A DNA stretch of 64,000 nt from Hymenobacter negativus (GCF_017571495.1 NZ_JAGETZ010000001.1:897035-961034), one strand, 5' to 3'; shown: positions 42,583 through 52,108, numbered from the stretch's first letter. Made by a program: numbers and translations. The notes: generated by a model not told the origin, from the sequence alone.

Positions 42583-44391
42583 ATGGTTCCTACTTTTACT
42601 CGATTCTTTTCGTTTATTCTTGCTTTGTCGGCCGCCTTCTGCCTCTGCACGGGCGGGGCGCTGGCCCAGGCGCCCGCCTGGCAGTGGGGCCTGCAAACGA
42701 CCAACCCCTCGCCCACCGACAATAGCTCGGCCAAGGGTACCGCCGTAGCAACCGACGCCGCTGGCCGAGTATACATCAGCGGATTGCAGGAACCCGGCAT
42801 AACGGGTGGCAATGGGGCACCAGTTCGCAGCTTTGGTAATATAGGCAGCACCGTAGCCGGACGGACGGGGTTTGTGGCGCAAGCCACTGCGGCCGGGCAA
42901 TGGGCCTGGATGATGCCAGTGGTTGCAACAGGTGCTAACAGCAGCAATGGCTATTATACACAGGTGACGGGCATAGCTGCTACGGCGACCGGTGACGTGT
43001 ACGCGACCGGCACCGTGTTTGGCACGTCAATATTGGTAGGAGGCCAGGTTCAGTCCTTAACCACCACCAGCCTTCCGGTCTGGGGCATGTTTGTGGTTCG
43101 CCTCAACAGCGCAGGCATCTGCCAATGGGTGCAAACGACGGCGGTAAGCTCGGGTGGCTTAAATACATCAGCCGTAGCCCTCGACCCTAGCACGGGCGGT
43201 GTGGTGGTGGCGGGCAGCTATGTCGGCACACCTACTTTTGGTACCACAGCCCTGCCTGCGAGCTCGGGGGCGACCGGTGGTGCTGTGTTTGTAGCTCGCC
43301 TGAACGCCGCTGGCCAATGGCAAGGGGCCGCCGCTTCAGGGGGCACTACGGGAGCTCTGACAGCTGTCACCGTTGCGGTGGGCAATGCGGGCCAGGTAGC
43401 CGTGGCTACGAGTCAGCGCGCCGGTGATATCACCTTTGGCACCACCACCCTGACGGCCCCGGCTGGCACCGACCAATCTTATGTCGTAGCCCAGCTCAGC
43501 CCGGCCAACCAGTGGGACTGGGCCGTGGGCAGCGGTGCCAGCAGTACCAGCAGCTGGACTATCGGGGCCGCCTACACGGCATCAGGAGCCTTGTGGGTGA
43601 GTGGCCGGGGTGCCAACGGCACGGCCTTGGGCACTACGACGCTGGTGGCACCCACCGGCGGCGGCCCCACCAGCTTTGCCGGGTTTGTAGGACAGCTGTC
43701 GGCCAACGGACAGTGGGGCGTGGTACGGCAATTTTCGCCCGCTAGCAGCGGCCTGGCCGTGGCTGGCCCCCTCGCCGTGGATGCGGCAGGCAATGCCGTA
43801 ACCCTGGGCGGCCTGGTGGGCTTTACCGGCTCCGTGCAGGCCACGCTGGGCAGCCAGCCGCTCGCCTCAACCGGTACCGACCTGCTGCTTTTCGTAGCTA
43901 CGCTGAACACCGCTGGCCAGTGGCGCTATGTTGCACCAGTGCCCCAGCCTACCCTGAGTAGCGGACTCAGTCCCACCGCTATTTCTCTCGATGCCAACAA
44001 TGGTCTTTACATGACGGGCACTTTTCGCGGCGGCCTGACCCTGGGCAACACCACGCTCACCGGCAGCTACGCACCTACCGTTACGTATCCCAACTACGGC
44101 GATGCGGTACTGGCCAAGCTGGCCAACGCGACCACCCTGGCCACGCGCACGAGTACGGCCGAAGCGGCACTCACATGCTCTCCCAATCCGGCCCATGGCC
44201 AAGCTACTGTGCAGCTGCTCACTGTTGCTGCGCCCACTACAGCTACCATCTCAGATGCAGCCGGCCGGGTCATCCGTACCTATGCCATTGCCGCCTGCGC
44301 CACCAGCGCCACGCTCGACCTCACCGGCCTCGCGCCCGGCCTCTACGTGGTGCGCTGCGGCGCGGCCTCGGGCCGGCTGGTGGTGGAGTAG
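42583..44391 (+). CDS. secreted SBBP-type beta-propeller protein with T9SS sorting domain, paralogue
   Basis: 602 aa. Signal peptide 1-28 (ending GGALAQ). The same repeat class as the preceding gene (ALDPSTGGVVVAGSYVG, VFVARLNAAGQW, DITFGTTTLTAP), about nine copies, then SPNPAHGQATVQLL and a T9SS type A end GLAPGLYVVRCGAASGRLVV. The last ~70 bases of coding sequence (44299-44367) are nearly identical to 42413-42481 of its neighbour, which suggests gene conversion or recent duplication of the sorting domain. Converges with the HTH gene, with only four bases between the stops. Confidence 0.82.
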   Translation: MVPTFTRFFSFILALSAAFCLCTGGALAQAPAWQWGLQTTNPSPTDNSSAKGTAVATDAAGRVYISGLQEPGITGGNGAPVRSFGNIGSTVAGRTGFVAQATAAGQWAWMMPVVATGANSSNGYYTQVTGIAATATGDVYATGTVFGTSILVGGQVQSLTTTSLPVWGMFVVRLNSAGICQWVQTTAVSSGGLNTSAVALDPSTGGVVVAGSYVGTPTFGTTALPASSGATGGAVFVARLNAAGQWQGAAASGGTTGALTAVTVAVGNAGQVAVATSQRAGDITFGTTTLTAPAGTDQSYVVAQLSPANQWDWAVGSGASSTSSWTIGAAYTASGALWVSGRGANGTALGTTTLVAPTGGGPTSFAGFVGQLSANGQWGVVRQFSPASSGLAVAGPLAVDAAGNAVTLGGLVGFTGSVQATLGSQPLASTGTDLLLFVATLNTAGQWRYVAPVPQPTLSSGLSPTAISLDANNGLYMTGTFRGGLTLGNTTLTGSYAPTVTYPNYGDAVLAKLANATTLATRTSTAEAALTCSPNPAHGQATVQLLTVAAPTTATISDAAGRVIRTYAIAACATSATLDLTGLAPGLYVVRCGAASGRLVVE

Positions 44392-44395
44392 TTAC

Positions 44396-44986
44396 CTATT
44401 CGGCCGGAGTCACTGGCGTAGCCAGCATTGTTTCCAGCTCGGCCAACTCGAAGGCTAGCACGCGCTGGCGCAGGTTGAGCATGGCCAGTGCGGCTTCGTC
44501 GTCGCGGAGCTGGCCGGGGGCATCTTCGGCCCAGTAACCCAGCACGCGGCGTTGGCGCTCATCGGCCGGGGCGGGGGCCAATGAAGCCAACGCGGCGGGC
44601 AGGGTTTGGAGCCGCAGGCGCACCTGGCGCAGCCGCACAAGCAGCTTTTCCTGCTGGCGCTTCAAGCGTAACATTTCGTACCGCACCTCGCGCTCGCGTT
44701 TGGCTAGCAGGAGCTGGGCGGCGGCTTTTCCCGCGGCGGTAGGCTCGGCCGATGGTTCGGGGGCCGGGCCGTCGGGCGCGGGTAGGCCTTGTATCAGGGG
44801 CAGCTGACGCAGCAGGCTGCCCACTGGCAAGCTGGCGCGACCTATCTCATCCATCGACACTGTAGAGCGGGGCACGGCCAGGTAGTGCGCCAGCCAGTCC
44901 TGCGTAAGGCCGTAGTAGGCGCGAAGCAGTTGCCCAGCCAATTGGTAGCTCCGGGGGCCGGTTTGGTGAGAAAAGCGTTGGGGCAT
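44396..44986 (-). CDS. putative HTH protein with coiled coil
   Basis: 196 aa, no family firmly recognised. Residues ~20-55 (LRAYYGLTQDWLAHYLAVPR then STVSMDEIGRASLP) look like an XRE-type helix-turn-helix: LTQDWLA plus VPRSTVSMDE. A Pro/Ala/Glu linker (~72-90) leads to a strongly helical, coiled-coil-like second half (LLLAKREREVRYEMLRLKRQ...). It could be a local regulator, but there is no operator evidence. It is the only minus-strand gene inside the propeller cluster, tail to tail with the second propeller gene. Confidence 0.6.
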   Translation of the reverse strand: MPQRFSHQTGPRSYQLAGQLLRAYYGLTQDWLAHYLAVPRSTVSMDEIGRASLPVGSLLRQLPLIQGLPAPDGPAPEPSAEPTAAGKAAAQLLLAKREREVRYEMLRLKRQQEKLLVRLRQVRLRLQTLPAALASLAPAPADERQRRVLGYWAEDAPGQLRDDEAALAMLNLRQRVLAFELAELETMLATPVTPAE

Positions 44987-45090
44987 CTGGGGTAGCGATA
45001 AAGAGCGTGAGAAGCCGACGGGATAATTTTGATGACTCCGTCAACGGGCTTTGGCATAAATAATTTTAAAATCTATATTGTCGTAAAAAC

Positions 45091-45138
45091 TTGGCAAAAG
45101 CTTTCTGGCAATAATTATTGCCAGAAAGCTTTTGCCAA
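45091..45138. repeat. perfect 48-bp palindrome
   Basis: Two exact 24-base halves without spacer (left half starts TTGGCAAAAGCTTTCTGGCA). It is AT-rich compared with its surroundings. Its right end is joined directly to the truncated T9SS gene fragment at 45139, and its left side is ~105 bases upstream of the HTH gene's start. Confidence 0.9.
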
Positions 45139-45501
45139 TTGCACGGCCGCGCCACCTTCGGTCCCACCACCCTCGCCAATTGCTCCTATAGTGGTAATGT
45201 ATTTGTGGCCACGCTGAGGAATACCGGCCTCTTGACGAGCAGGCACCAGGTGGCCGGTGCGGCCCCGCTGGCGGTGTTCCCGACCCCGACTATGGCGGGC
45301 ACTATTGCCACCCTGCGCCTACCCACAGCAGCTATAGCGGCGCTGCCTGTTACCATGCGCGATGCCCTGGGCCACGTGGCCGCCCGCGCCACCATGCCCG
45401 CTTGCTGCCAGGAGCTAACGCTGCCCACGGCTGGCCTCACGCCCGGCCTCTACCAGGTAGAAGCTGGTCTGAGCCACGCCCAAATGCCGCTTCTGCTTTG
45501 A
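45139..45501 (+). pseudogene. truncated remnant of a T9SS propeller protein
   Basis: The frame reads HGRATFGPTTLANCSYSGNV then FVATLRNTG, i.e. one propeller unit of the type in the two preceding genes, then jumps after a presumed deletion into a T9SS type A domain (PLAVFPTPTMAGTIATLRLP ... LTPGLYQVEAG). There is no signal peptide and no start codon: the 5' end is cut exactly at the 48-bp palindrome. At least the N-terminus and several repeats are missing. It could still be transcribed but could not be exported as cargo. Evidence of past expansion of the propeller family at this site. Confidence 0.75.
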
Positions 45502-45565
45502 GCGTGGGTTGGTACGCCCCGGTTCTTAACTTGATTCAGCGTAGAAAAGCAGGTTGACAGCCCAA

Positions 45566-45645
45566 AATACCCGGAACTGGGTATTGTGACGCCGGTGGGC
45601 CTGATGGAAACTTTGTGGCAATTTTCATCAGGCCTCTTTTTCTTT
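45566..45645 (+). promoter_or_regulatory. two hairpins before the giant propeller gene, the second terminator-like
   Basis: Hairpin 1: AATACCC/GGGTATT (45566-45585). Hairpin 2: GGCCTGATG/CATCAGGCC with A3/T4 extension (45598-45634), followed by TCTTTTTCTTTTT. The T-run ends 2 bases before the GTG start at 45650. Either it terminates transcription coming from the remnant gene, or it is an attenuator-like leader of the giant gene. Confidence 0.55.
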
Positions 45646-45649
45646 TTCC

Positions 45650-48600
45650 GTGCTTAACTCTTTACCTTTTAATCTTTCGGAGGGCCGTTTAGGCCGGTTG
45701 GTCGTGTTGGTGTGGCTGGCCTTGGGGCTGGCCGGTGCCGCCCGTGCTACCGGCACGGAGCCGACCAGCCCTACTCCCTCGCTGGCGAGTGCCCTCAACC
45801 CCGACGGCACCCTGCGCGCCGGCCTCAAGGGCTCCTTCGATGCCCGGCAGTTTGTGATGGAAAACGGGGCCGACGGGCATCCCATCTTCCGACCTGCCCG
45901 CGTGGCCCGCATCAAAGGAGCTGGCGATGAGAAATGGGCCGATGGTTTTGGCCTGCCCAACGGGCTGAACGGCACGGTGCGGGCCGTGGTGCGGTCCGGC
46001 ACGCGCATTTACGTGGGCGGCACGTTCAGCGTGGCCGGTGGGGTGCCCGCCAACAACGTGGCCCTCTGGAATGGCACAGCCTGGAGCGCGCTGGGCACGG
46101 GCAGCAGCAATGGCGTGAACTCGGACGTGCGCGCCCTGGCCCTGGCCGCCAACGGCGACTTGTACGTGGGGGGCTCGTTTACCAAAGCCGGCAAGTTGGT
46201 AACCAACCGGCTGGCCAAATGGGACGGAACGGCTTGGAGTACCCTGGGCACGGGCAGCACCAATGGCGTCAATGACCTCGTTTATGCCTTAGCCATCGCA
46301 ACCAATGGCAACCTGTATGTAGGCGGGCGCTTTTCCTCCGCCGGCGGCGTGACGGCCAGAGGAGTGGCCCGCTGGGATGGCACCACCTGGAGCAGCTTTG
46401 GCACCGGCACCACCAACGGCGTCAACAACACGGTATTCGCCCTCACCTTATCGGGCACGGACATGTACGTGGGCGGCAACTTCTCGCAGGCGGGCGGAAC
46501 GGCGGCCAGCTACGTGGCCCGGTGGGATGGCACGGCTTGGAGTGCCCTGGGTACGGGCAGCACCAACGGCACCGACAACACCGTGAACGCCATTGCGGTG
46601 GCCGGCGCCACCGTGTACGTGGGCGGCACCTTCCGCTACGTGGGTGGAACGAGCTTCGGGGGTGGAATAGCCGCGAACTACGTGGCCCGGTGGACTTCGG
46701 CCAGTGGCTGGAGCTCGCTGACAGTCGGGGCTACCAATGGGTTTTCCCTGGGCAGCACGGTGAGTGCATTGGCGGCGGTGGGCACCGAGGTGTACGTGGG
46801 CGGGCAGTTCAACGCCCCCAGCGGCACCAGCTCGCCCGGGCTGGTAAAATGGACGGGCACCGCCTGGGTCGGCCTGGGCACCGGCACTTACCCGGTACTG
46901 GCCCTGAGCGCGACGAGCACGGATGTGTACGCAGGCGGTATTTTCACGGTGGCAGGCGGCGCCATCGCCAACCGCGTAGCCCGCTGGAACGGCTCGGCCT
47001 GGAGCGGCCTGGGTACCGGCACGGGCACCGGGGCCAATGGCTACGTGCGGGCTGTGGCCGTAGTAGGCAGCAATGTCTATATCGGGGGCGAATTCACGGC
47101 CGTGGGCACGGTGGCAGCCAACTACGTGGCCCGCTGGAACGGCTCGGCCTGGAGCAGTCTGGGCACCGGCGCGGCCAATGGGACGAACAACTACGTGTAC
47201 GCACTGGCTACCAATGGTACCGACCTGTACGTGGGCGGTTCCTTTCCCAACGCGGGGGGCCTTGCCACCGGCAGCGTGGCCCGCTGGAACGGCTCGGCCT
47301 GGAGCAGCCTGGGTACCGGCACGGGTGGCACCGTGTATGCGCTGGCCACCAACGGTACCGACGTGTATGCGGGCGGCCAGCTCACAACGGCCGGGGGCGT
47401 GGCCGTCAACAACCTGGCCCGCTGGAACGGCGCGGCCTGGGGCCCGGTGGGCTCGGCATCGGCCAATGGGGTGAACTTTGTGGCCCGAGCGCTGGCACTG
47501 CAAGGCACAACACTTTACGTGGGCGGCAACTTCTCGTCGGCCGGCGGCGTGGCCGCCAACAACATTGCCCAGTGGAACGGCACCACCTGGAGCACCCTGG
47601 GCAGCGGCACTAACAACGGTGTGAATAGCGAGGTAAATGCCCTGGTCGTGGCCAACGGGGCACTCTACGTGGGCGGCAGCTTCTACGAAGCGGGCGGCGG
47701 CGGGTTTGTGGCCGGCGGGGCACGGGCCGACAAAATTGCCAAATGGAACGGCTCGGTCTGGTCCAGCCTGACCAGTACCGGCAGCCCCAACGGGTTCAGC
47801 ACCGGCCTCTACGACGGCATTGTGTACGCTCTGGCGGTGAATGGCACCGATGTGTATGCGGGGGGCAGCTTTACGGCCGGCCTTAGCAGCTCCTACGCGC
47901 CCAACGTGCCCCTGCGCAACATTGGCCGCTGGGACGGCAACGCCTGGCGTCCGCTGGGCACCGGCCTCGATGCGGATGCCTATGCGCTGGGCCTGGCCGG
48001 CAACATCCTGGCCGCGGGTGGGGCCTTCTCCGCAGTGGGCGACACCAGCAAGGCCATGACAGCCGTGGGCTTCTATGATGGGCCAACGGCGCGCACGCTC
48101 ACCAGCTTTTCGCCCGGCACCGGGCCGGCGGGCACCAGCATTGTACTCACGGGCACGGGCTTTCTGGGCACCACGGCCGTCATGTTCAACAACACCAACG
48201 CCCCGGGATTCGTCATCAACTCAGCCACCCAGATTACCGTGACCGTGCCGGCAGGCGCCACCACGGGCCGCATCCGGCTCGTTTCTTCCGACGGCACTAC
48301 CAGTAGCAGCACCAACTTCCTCGTCACAGCCTCGCCGCCCAACATCACCAGCTTCACGCCCACGAGCGGGCCGGTGGGCACCACGGTCGTTATCACGGGC
48401 ACCGGTTTCACGGGCACTACGGCGGTAAAGTTCAACGGCGTTGCCGCCACCAGTTTCACCTTTATTAATGATAGTGAGGTGCGGGCCGTGGTAGCTACCG
48501 GCTCCGGCACAGGTTCCATTTCAGTAACGGCGGCGGGCGGCACGGGCAGCAGCGGCAGCCCCTTCTCGCTGCTGCCGGCCCCGGTTATCACCGGCTACGG

Positions 48601-50821
48601 TCCCTCACTGGGCCCCGTCGGCACCTCGGTGATGATTACGGGCAACTACTTCGTGAGTGTAACCCAGGTTACGTTCAACGGCATGTCGGCGAGCTTTGTG
48701 GTCAATTCGAGCACCCAGCTCACGGCCACTGTGCCGGCGGGGGCCACTACCGGTCCATTGGGCGTCACGACGGGCAGCGGCACCGGCGTCACCACTTCGG
48801 TCTTCACAGTGCTGCCCTCTCCCACTCTCACCAGCCTCAACCCGGGCTCCGCTACCACTGGCAGCTACATCTCCCTGAACGGCACCAACCTGACCGGAGC
48901 TTATGCCATCACCTTCCCAGGTGGCGTCACAGTTAACAGTGGTTTTGTGGTGAACGCCGCCGGCACCCAGATTACCAACGTGCTGGTGCCCACCGGGGCC
49001 AGCAGCGGCAATGTCACTGTGACCACTTCCAACGGCACCAGCAACGGCGTCTCTTTCTACCTGTTGCAGCCGCCCACGTTCACCAGCTTCACGCCCTATT
49101 ACAGCTACTGGGGCGGGCGCACTTCGTTCTTTGGCTCGTTCTTCCGACGGGGGCCGGCAGGTGGCAAAGCCACCGCTTCCACCGCCCCGGCCGTCACCAG
49201 CGTGACGTTTAATGGCGTGCCCGCCTCGTTCACCATCATTTCTGATACCGAGTTGGAGGCTATTGTGCCAACGGGGGCCACCACGGGCCCCGTCGTCATC
49301 ACCAACGACGATGGCAGCGTGACGACGCCCCACGACTACATTGTGGCCGAAAACCGCACCGTGAGCACGGGTGCCCTGGCCAGCCCTACTACGGTCCCCT
49401 TCGGCATTTTCAACGACCTGACCGTGACGGGCACCGGCGTGGCCCAGCTCACCGACAGCACCCGCGTTATTGGCACGCTCACGGTGCAGGCGGGTGGCGT
49501 GCTACTCACCAACTGCCAGCCGCTGGTGGGCAAGGGCAACTTCGTGCTGGCCGCCGGGGCCACCCTGGGCGTGTGCGATGCCGCCGGCCTGGTCAACGGC
49601 TCAGCCACCGGAGCCGTGAAGCTGTCGGGCACCCGCAGCCTGTCGCCAGACGCGTCTTATCTGTACAATGGCAGCCAGGCCCAGGTGACCGGCACGGGCC
49701 TGCCAGCCAGCGTGGCCAGCTTCACGCTGACCAACCCCACCGGCCTCACCCTTTCCCAAAACCTGACCGCCACCCAAGCCCTGACACTGTCCGACGGACC
49801 GCTGCGCACGGGTGCTTTCGATGCCACGCTCGGCCCCACGGCCACGGTTGCGGAAGCTGGTACGGGCTACCTTATCGGCAATCTGTTGGCCACGCGCGCC
49901 CTCACCACGGCCGGCCAGAGCCAGGATTTCGGCGGCATGGGCCTGACCCTTACCCCGGCGGCGACGAGTGCCGTACTGCCTGGCGCTACTACCGTGCGCC
50001 GCGTCACGGGCACGGCGCCCACGGGGGCTGGCCACTTCGGCATCAGCCGCTATTTTGATATCCAGGCAGCCAATTCTAACGGCCTCAACGTGACGATGGA
50101 AGCGCGCTACCGCGACGAAGAGCTTAACGGCCTGCCCGAAAACAAGCTCATTTTCTACCGCTCCACCAGCAGCGCGGCTGGCCCCTGGACCGCCCAAAAT
50201 GCCCCGCACTCCCGCGATGCCCTCAACAACCGTATCACCCTGGCCGGGGTGAGCGGCTTCTCCCAGTGGGCCCTCGGCGACCCTTCCACGCCCCTGCCCG
50301 TTGAGCTGACGGCCTTTTCGGCGACGGCCCAGGGCACTGGGGTGGCTCTGGCATGGCGCACGGCCAGCGAGCGGTCCAGCGCATATTTTCAGGTGGAGCG
50401 CAGCACCGACGGCACCACCTTCAAGGCACTGACTCAGGTGCCGGCGCAAGGCAACCGCACGGCCCCGACTGATTACGCCTTCACTGATGCCACCCTGCCC
50501 GCCTCCGCCCCGCAGCTCTACTACCGCCTGAAACAGGTAGACACCGATGGCACTGCCACCTACTCCGCCGTGCGCACGGTGGCCCGGCCTCTGTCGGCGC
50601 TGGCCCTCTACCCCAACCCTGCTCAGGGTACCACCAAGCTTAATCTGCCGGCCCTGCCCCAGGTACGTACGGTGCTTCTGCTCGATGTGGTGGGCCGCGA
50701 GCTGCGCCGCTTCAGCCTGCCCGCCGATGCCTCTGCCGTGCCGCTGAACCTGGCGGGCCTGGCACCCGGCCTCTACACGGTGCGCTGCGACGCGGCCAGC
50801 GCGCCGCTCGTGGTTGAATAA
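45650..50821 (+). CDS. giant secreted propeller/IPT-TIG repeat protein with T9SS sorting domain
   Basis: 1723 aa, GTG start; the signal peptide is ~residues 14-33 (GRLGRLVVLVWLALGLAGAA). Residues ~100-800 contain about fourteen ~50-residue repeats of the form VYALA..GTDVYVGG.F..AGG..A..VARWNGSAWSSLGTGT. ~805-1200 hold four to five IPT/TIG domains (ITSFTPTSGPVGTTVVITGT), then beta-rich filler, an FN3-like PLPVELTAFSA domain with YYRLKQVDTDG, and a T9SS type A domain (LYPNPAQGTTKL...LVVE). Likely a long surface stalk or adhesin; ligand unknown. DNA repeats of ~150 bp (46978, 47129, 47279) invite recombination. The start is uncertain because a terminator-like hairpin ends directly upstream. Confidence 0.8.
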   Translation: MLNSLPFNLSEGRLGRLVVLVWLALGLAGAARATGTEPTSPTPSLASALNPDGTLRAGLKGSFDARQFVMENGADGHPIFRPARVARIKGAGDEKWADGFGLPNGLNGTVRAVVRSGTRIYVGGTFSVAGGVPANNVALWNGTAWSALGTGSSNGVNSDVRALALAANGDLYVGGSFTKAGKLVTNRLAKWDGTAWSTLGTGSTNGVNDLVYALAIATNGNLYVGGRFSSAGGVTARGVARWDGTTWSSFGTGTTNGVNNTVFALTLSGTDMYVGGNFSQAGGTAASYVARWDGTAWSALGTGSTNGTDNTVNAIAVAGATVYVGGTFRYVGGTSFGGGIAANYVARWTSASGWSSLTVGATNGFSLGSTVSALAAVGTEVYVGGQFNAPSGTSSPGLVKWTGTAWVGLGTGTYPVLALSATSTDVYAGGIFTVAGGAIANRVARWNGSAWSGLGTGTGTGANGYVRAVAVVGSNVYIGGEFTAVGTVAANYVARWNGSAWSSLGTGAANGTNNYVYALATNGTDLYVGGSFPNAGGLATGSVARWNGSAWSSLGTGTGGTVYALATNGTDVYAGGQLTTAGGVAVNNLARWNGAAWGPVGSASANGVNFVARALALQGTTLYVGGNFSSAGGVAANNIAQWNGTTWSTLGSGTNNGVNSEVNALVVANGALYVGGSFYEAGGGGFVAGGARADKIAKWNGSVWSSLTSTGSPNGFSTGLYDGIVYALAVNGTDVYAGGSFTAGLSSSYAPNVPLRNIGRWDGNAWRPLGTGLDADAYALGLAGNILAAGGAFSAVGDTSKAMTAVGFYDGPTARTLTSFSPGTGPAGTSIVLTGTGFLGTTAVMFNNTNAPGFVINSATQITVTVPAGATTGRIRLVSSDGTTSSSTNFLVTASPPNITSFTPTSGPVGTTVVITGTGFTGTTAVKFNGVAATSFTFINDSEVRAVVATGSGTGSISVTAAGGTGSSGSPFSLLPAPVITGYGPSLGPVGTSVMITGNYFVSVTQVTFNGMSASFVVNSSTQLTATVPAGATTGPLGVTTGSGTGVTTSVFTVLPSPTLTSLNPGSATTGSYISLNGTNLTGAYAITFPGGVTVNSGFVVNAAGTQITNVLVPTGASSGNVTVTTSNGTSNGVSFYLLQPPTFTSFTPYYSYWGGRTSFFGSFFRRGPAGGKATASTAPAVTSVTFNGVPASFTIISDTELEAIVPTGATTGPVVITNDDGSVTTPHDYIVAENRTVSTGALASPTTVPFGIFNDLTVTGTGVAQLTDSTRVIGTLTVQAGGVLLTNCQPLVGKGNFVLAAGATLGVCDAAGLVNGSATGAVKLSGTRSLSPDASYLYNGSQAQVTGTGLPASVASFTLTNPTGLTLSQNLTATQALTLSDGPLRTGAFDATLGPTATVAEAGTGYLIGNLLATRALTTAGQSQDFGGMGLTLTPAATSAVLPGATTVRRVTGTAPTGAGHFGISRYFDIQAANSNGLNVTMEARYRDEELNGLPENKLIFYRSTSSAAGPWTAQNAPHSRDALNNRITLAGVSGFSQWALGDPSTPLPVELTAFSATAQGTGVALAWRTASERSSAYFQVERSTDGTTFKALTQVPAQGNRTAPTDYAFTDATLPASAPQLYYRLKQVDTDGTATYSAVRTVARPLSALALYPNPAQGTTKLNLPALPQVRTVLLLDVVGRELRRFSLPADASAVPLNLAGLAPGLYTVRCDAASAPLVVE

Positions 50822-50836
50822 TACCTGTGATTATCC

Positions 50837-50880
50837 GCAAAAGCCGTTGTTGCCCCGTTGGGCAGCAACGGCTTTTGTGC
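50837..50880 (+). terminator. intrinsic terminator of the giant propeller gene
   Basis: Stem GCAAAAGCCGTTG(T)TGCC / GGCAGCAACGGCTTTTGTGC, 16 bases past the stop, with TTTT on the plus strand. It excludes the upstream GTG (50827) as start of the next gene. Confidence 0.85.
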
Positions 50881-50925
50881 GTCGGTCCGGCCCTATTTTT
50901 ACGGCTTCACTCGCTCCTACTCTCT

Positions 50926-52023
50926 GTGTCCGAACTTTTGAACGTTGTTGTTCATCCCGACTGCCGCCACTTTCGCGGCGACCTCCCCTGCCGCCCCAAC
51001 AAAACCGAGGGCTACGTATGCGACGGCTGCCCGGTGTATGCCCCCGTCACCAGTCGGATTCTGATTATCAAGCTCGGGGCCATTGGCGACGTTATTCGGA
51101 CTACCCCGCTGCTACGGCGCCTGCGCCAGGAGCGACCGGGCTGCTACATCACCTGGCTCACACTCACGCCCGCCATTCTGCCACAATCCGAGATTGAGGA
51201 GATTCTCAAGCTCGATTTTGCCAGTGCCTTGCAGCTCCAGTCCCGCGAGTTCGACGTCGCCATCAACCTCGACAAGGAAAAGGAAGCCTGCGCCCTGTTG
51301 AACAACATCACGGCCAAGGAGAAATACGGCTACGCCCTGCGACCCTACGACGGCGTGGCCTGGCCCGTAAACCAGCTGGCCGAGCACAAGTACCTCACCG
51401 GCATTTTCGACCAGGTGAGCCAGGCCAATACCAAGCCCTACGTCCAGGAAATCTTCGAACTCTGCGGCTTCGATTTCCGGGGCGAAGAATACGTATTCGA
51501 CACCCACGACGACAAGGGCTACGACTGGAGTGCGTTGCCCGCTGCCCACCCCCGCATCGGCCTCAACACCGGCTGCGGCGACCGGTGGACCACCCGCCTC
51601 TGGAGCACCGAAAAGTGGATTGAGCTGATAGAGGGCCTGCAAATGGCGGGCTACACCCCCGTGCTGCTGGGCGGCGAGGCCGAAGATGCCCGCAACCGCG
51701 AGCTGCACTCCGCCACCGGCGCCGCCTACCTCGGCACCTTCCCCCTGCCCCAGTTCATCAACCTGATGAACCAGATGGACGGCATCGTGACGCAGGTAAC
51801 CATGGGCATGCACATCAGCATCGCCCTACGCAAGCCCACCATCCTGATGAACAACATCTTCAACCCCCACGAATTCGACCTCTACGGCCGGGGCCAGCTC
51901 GTGCAACCCAACAAGGAGTGCATCTGCTTCTATCGCGGCAGCTGCAAGCTTGGTACCAGCTGCATGGAGGATTTGCCGGCCGAAAAGGTGCTACAAGCCG
52001 TGCGCGAAAGCGTGGCGCGGTAA
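50926..52023 (+). CDS. glycosyltransferase family 9 (heptosyltransferase-like) with two Cys clusters
   Basis: 365 aa from the GTG at 50926, the first good start after the terminator. GT9/heptosyltransferase features: LIIKLGAIGDVIRTTPLLRR near the N-terminus, IGLNTGCGDRW, the nucleotide-binding WIELIEGL...VLLGGEAE and QVTMGMHISIALRKPTILM. Unusually, it carries four cysteines at 13, 22, 32 and 35 (CX8CX9CX2C) before the fold and four more near the end at 332, 334, 340 and 346 (CX1CX5CX5C). Together these could bind zinc or an iron-sulfur cluster. It probably transfers a heptose or related sugar to surface glycan. Located between propeller genes. Confidence 0.83.
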   Translation: MSELLNVVVHPDCRHFRGDLPCRPNKTEGYVCDGCPVYAPVTSRILIIKLGAIGDVIRTTPLLRRLRQERPGCYITWLTLTPAILPQSEIEEILKLDFASALQLQSREFDVAINLDKEKEACALLNNITAKEKYGYALRPYDGVAWPVNQLAEHKYLTGIFDQVSQANTKPYVQEIFELCGFDFRGEEYVFDTHDDKGYDWSALPAAHPRIGLNTGCGDRWTTRLWSTEKWIELIEGLQMAGYTPVLLGGEAEDARNRELHSATGAAYLGTFPLPQFINLMNQMDGIVTQVTMGMHISIALRKPTILMNNIFNPHEFDLYGRGQLVQPNKECICFYRGSCKLGTSCMEDLPAEKVLQAVRESVAR

Positions 52024-52108
52024 GCTTGTGCAGAATGCGCCCGCCCGGCATCTATGGGATGGCCGGGACCGCATTCTCACTTTCCCGTGCGGTTTCCGGC
52101 CTCGTTGT

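Noticed and set aside
46448..47503. 351-codon antisense frame in the giant propeller gene
   Set aside because: Stays open only because of the in-frame ~150-bp repeats on the coding strand.
50827..50925. N-terminal extension of the GT9 protein
   Set aside because: It would be translated through the terminator of the preceding gene; the GTG at 50926 lies after that terminator.
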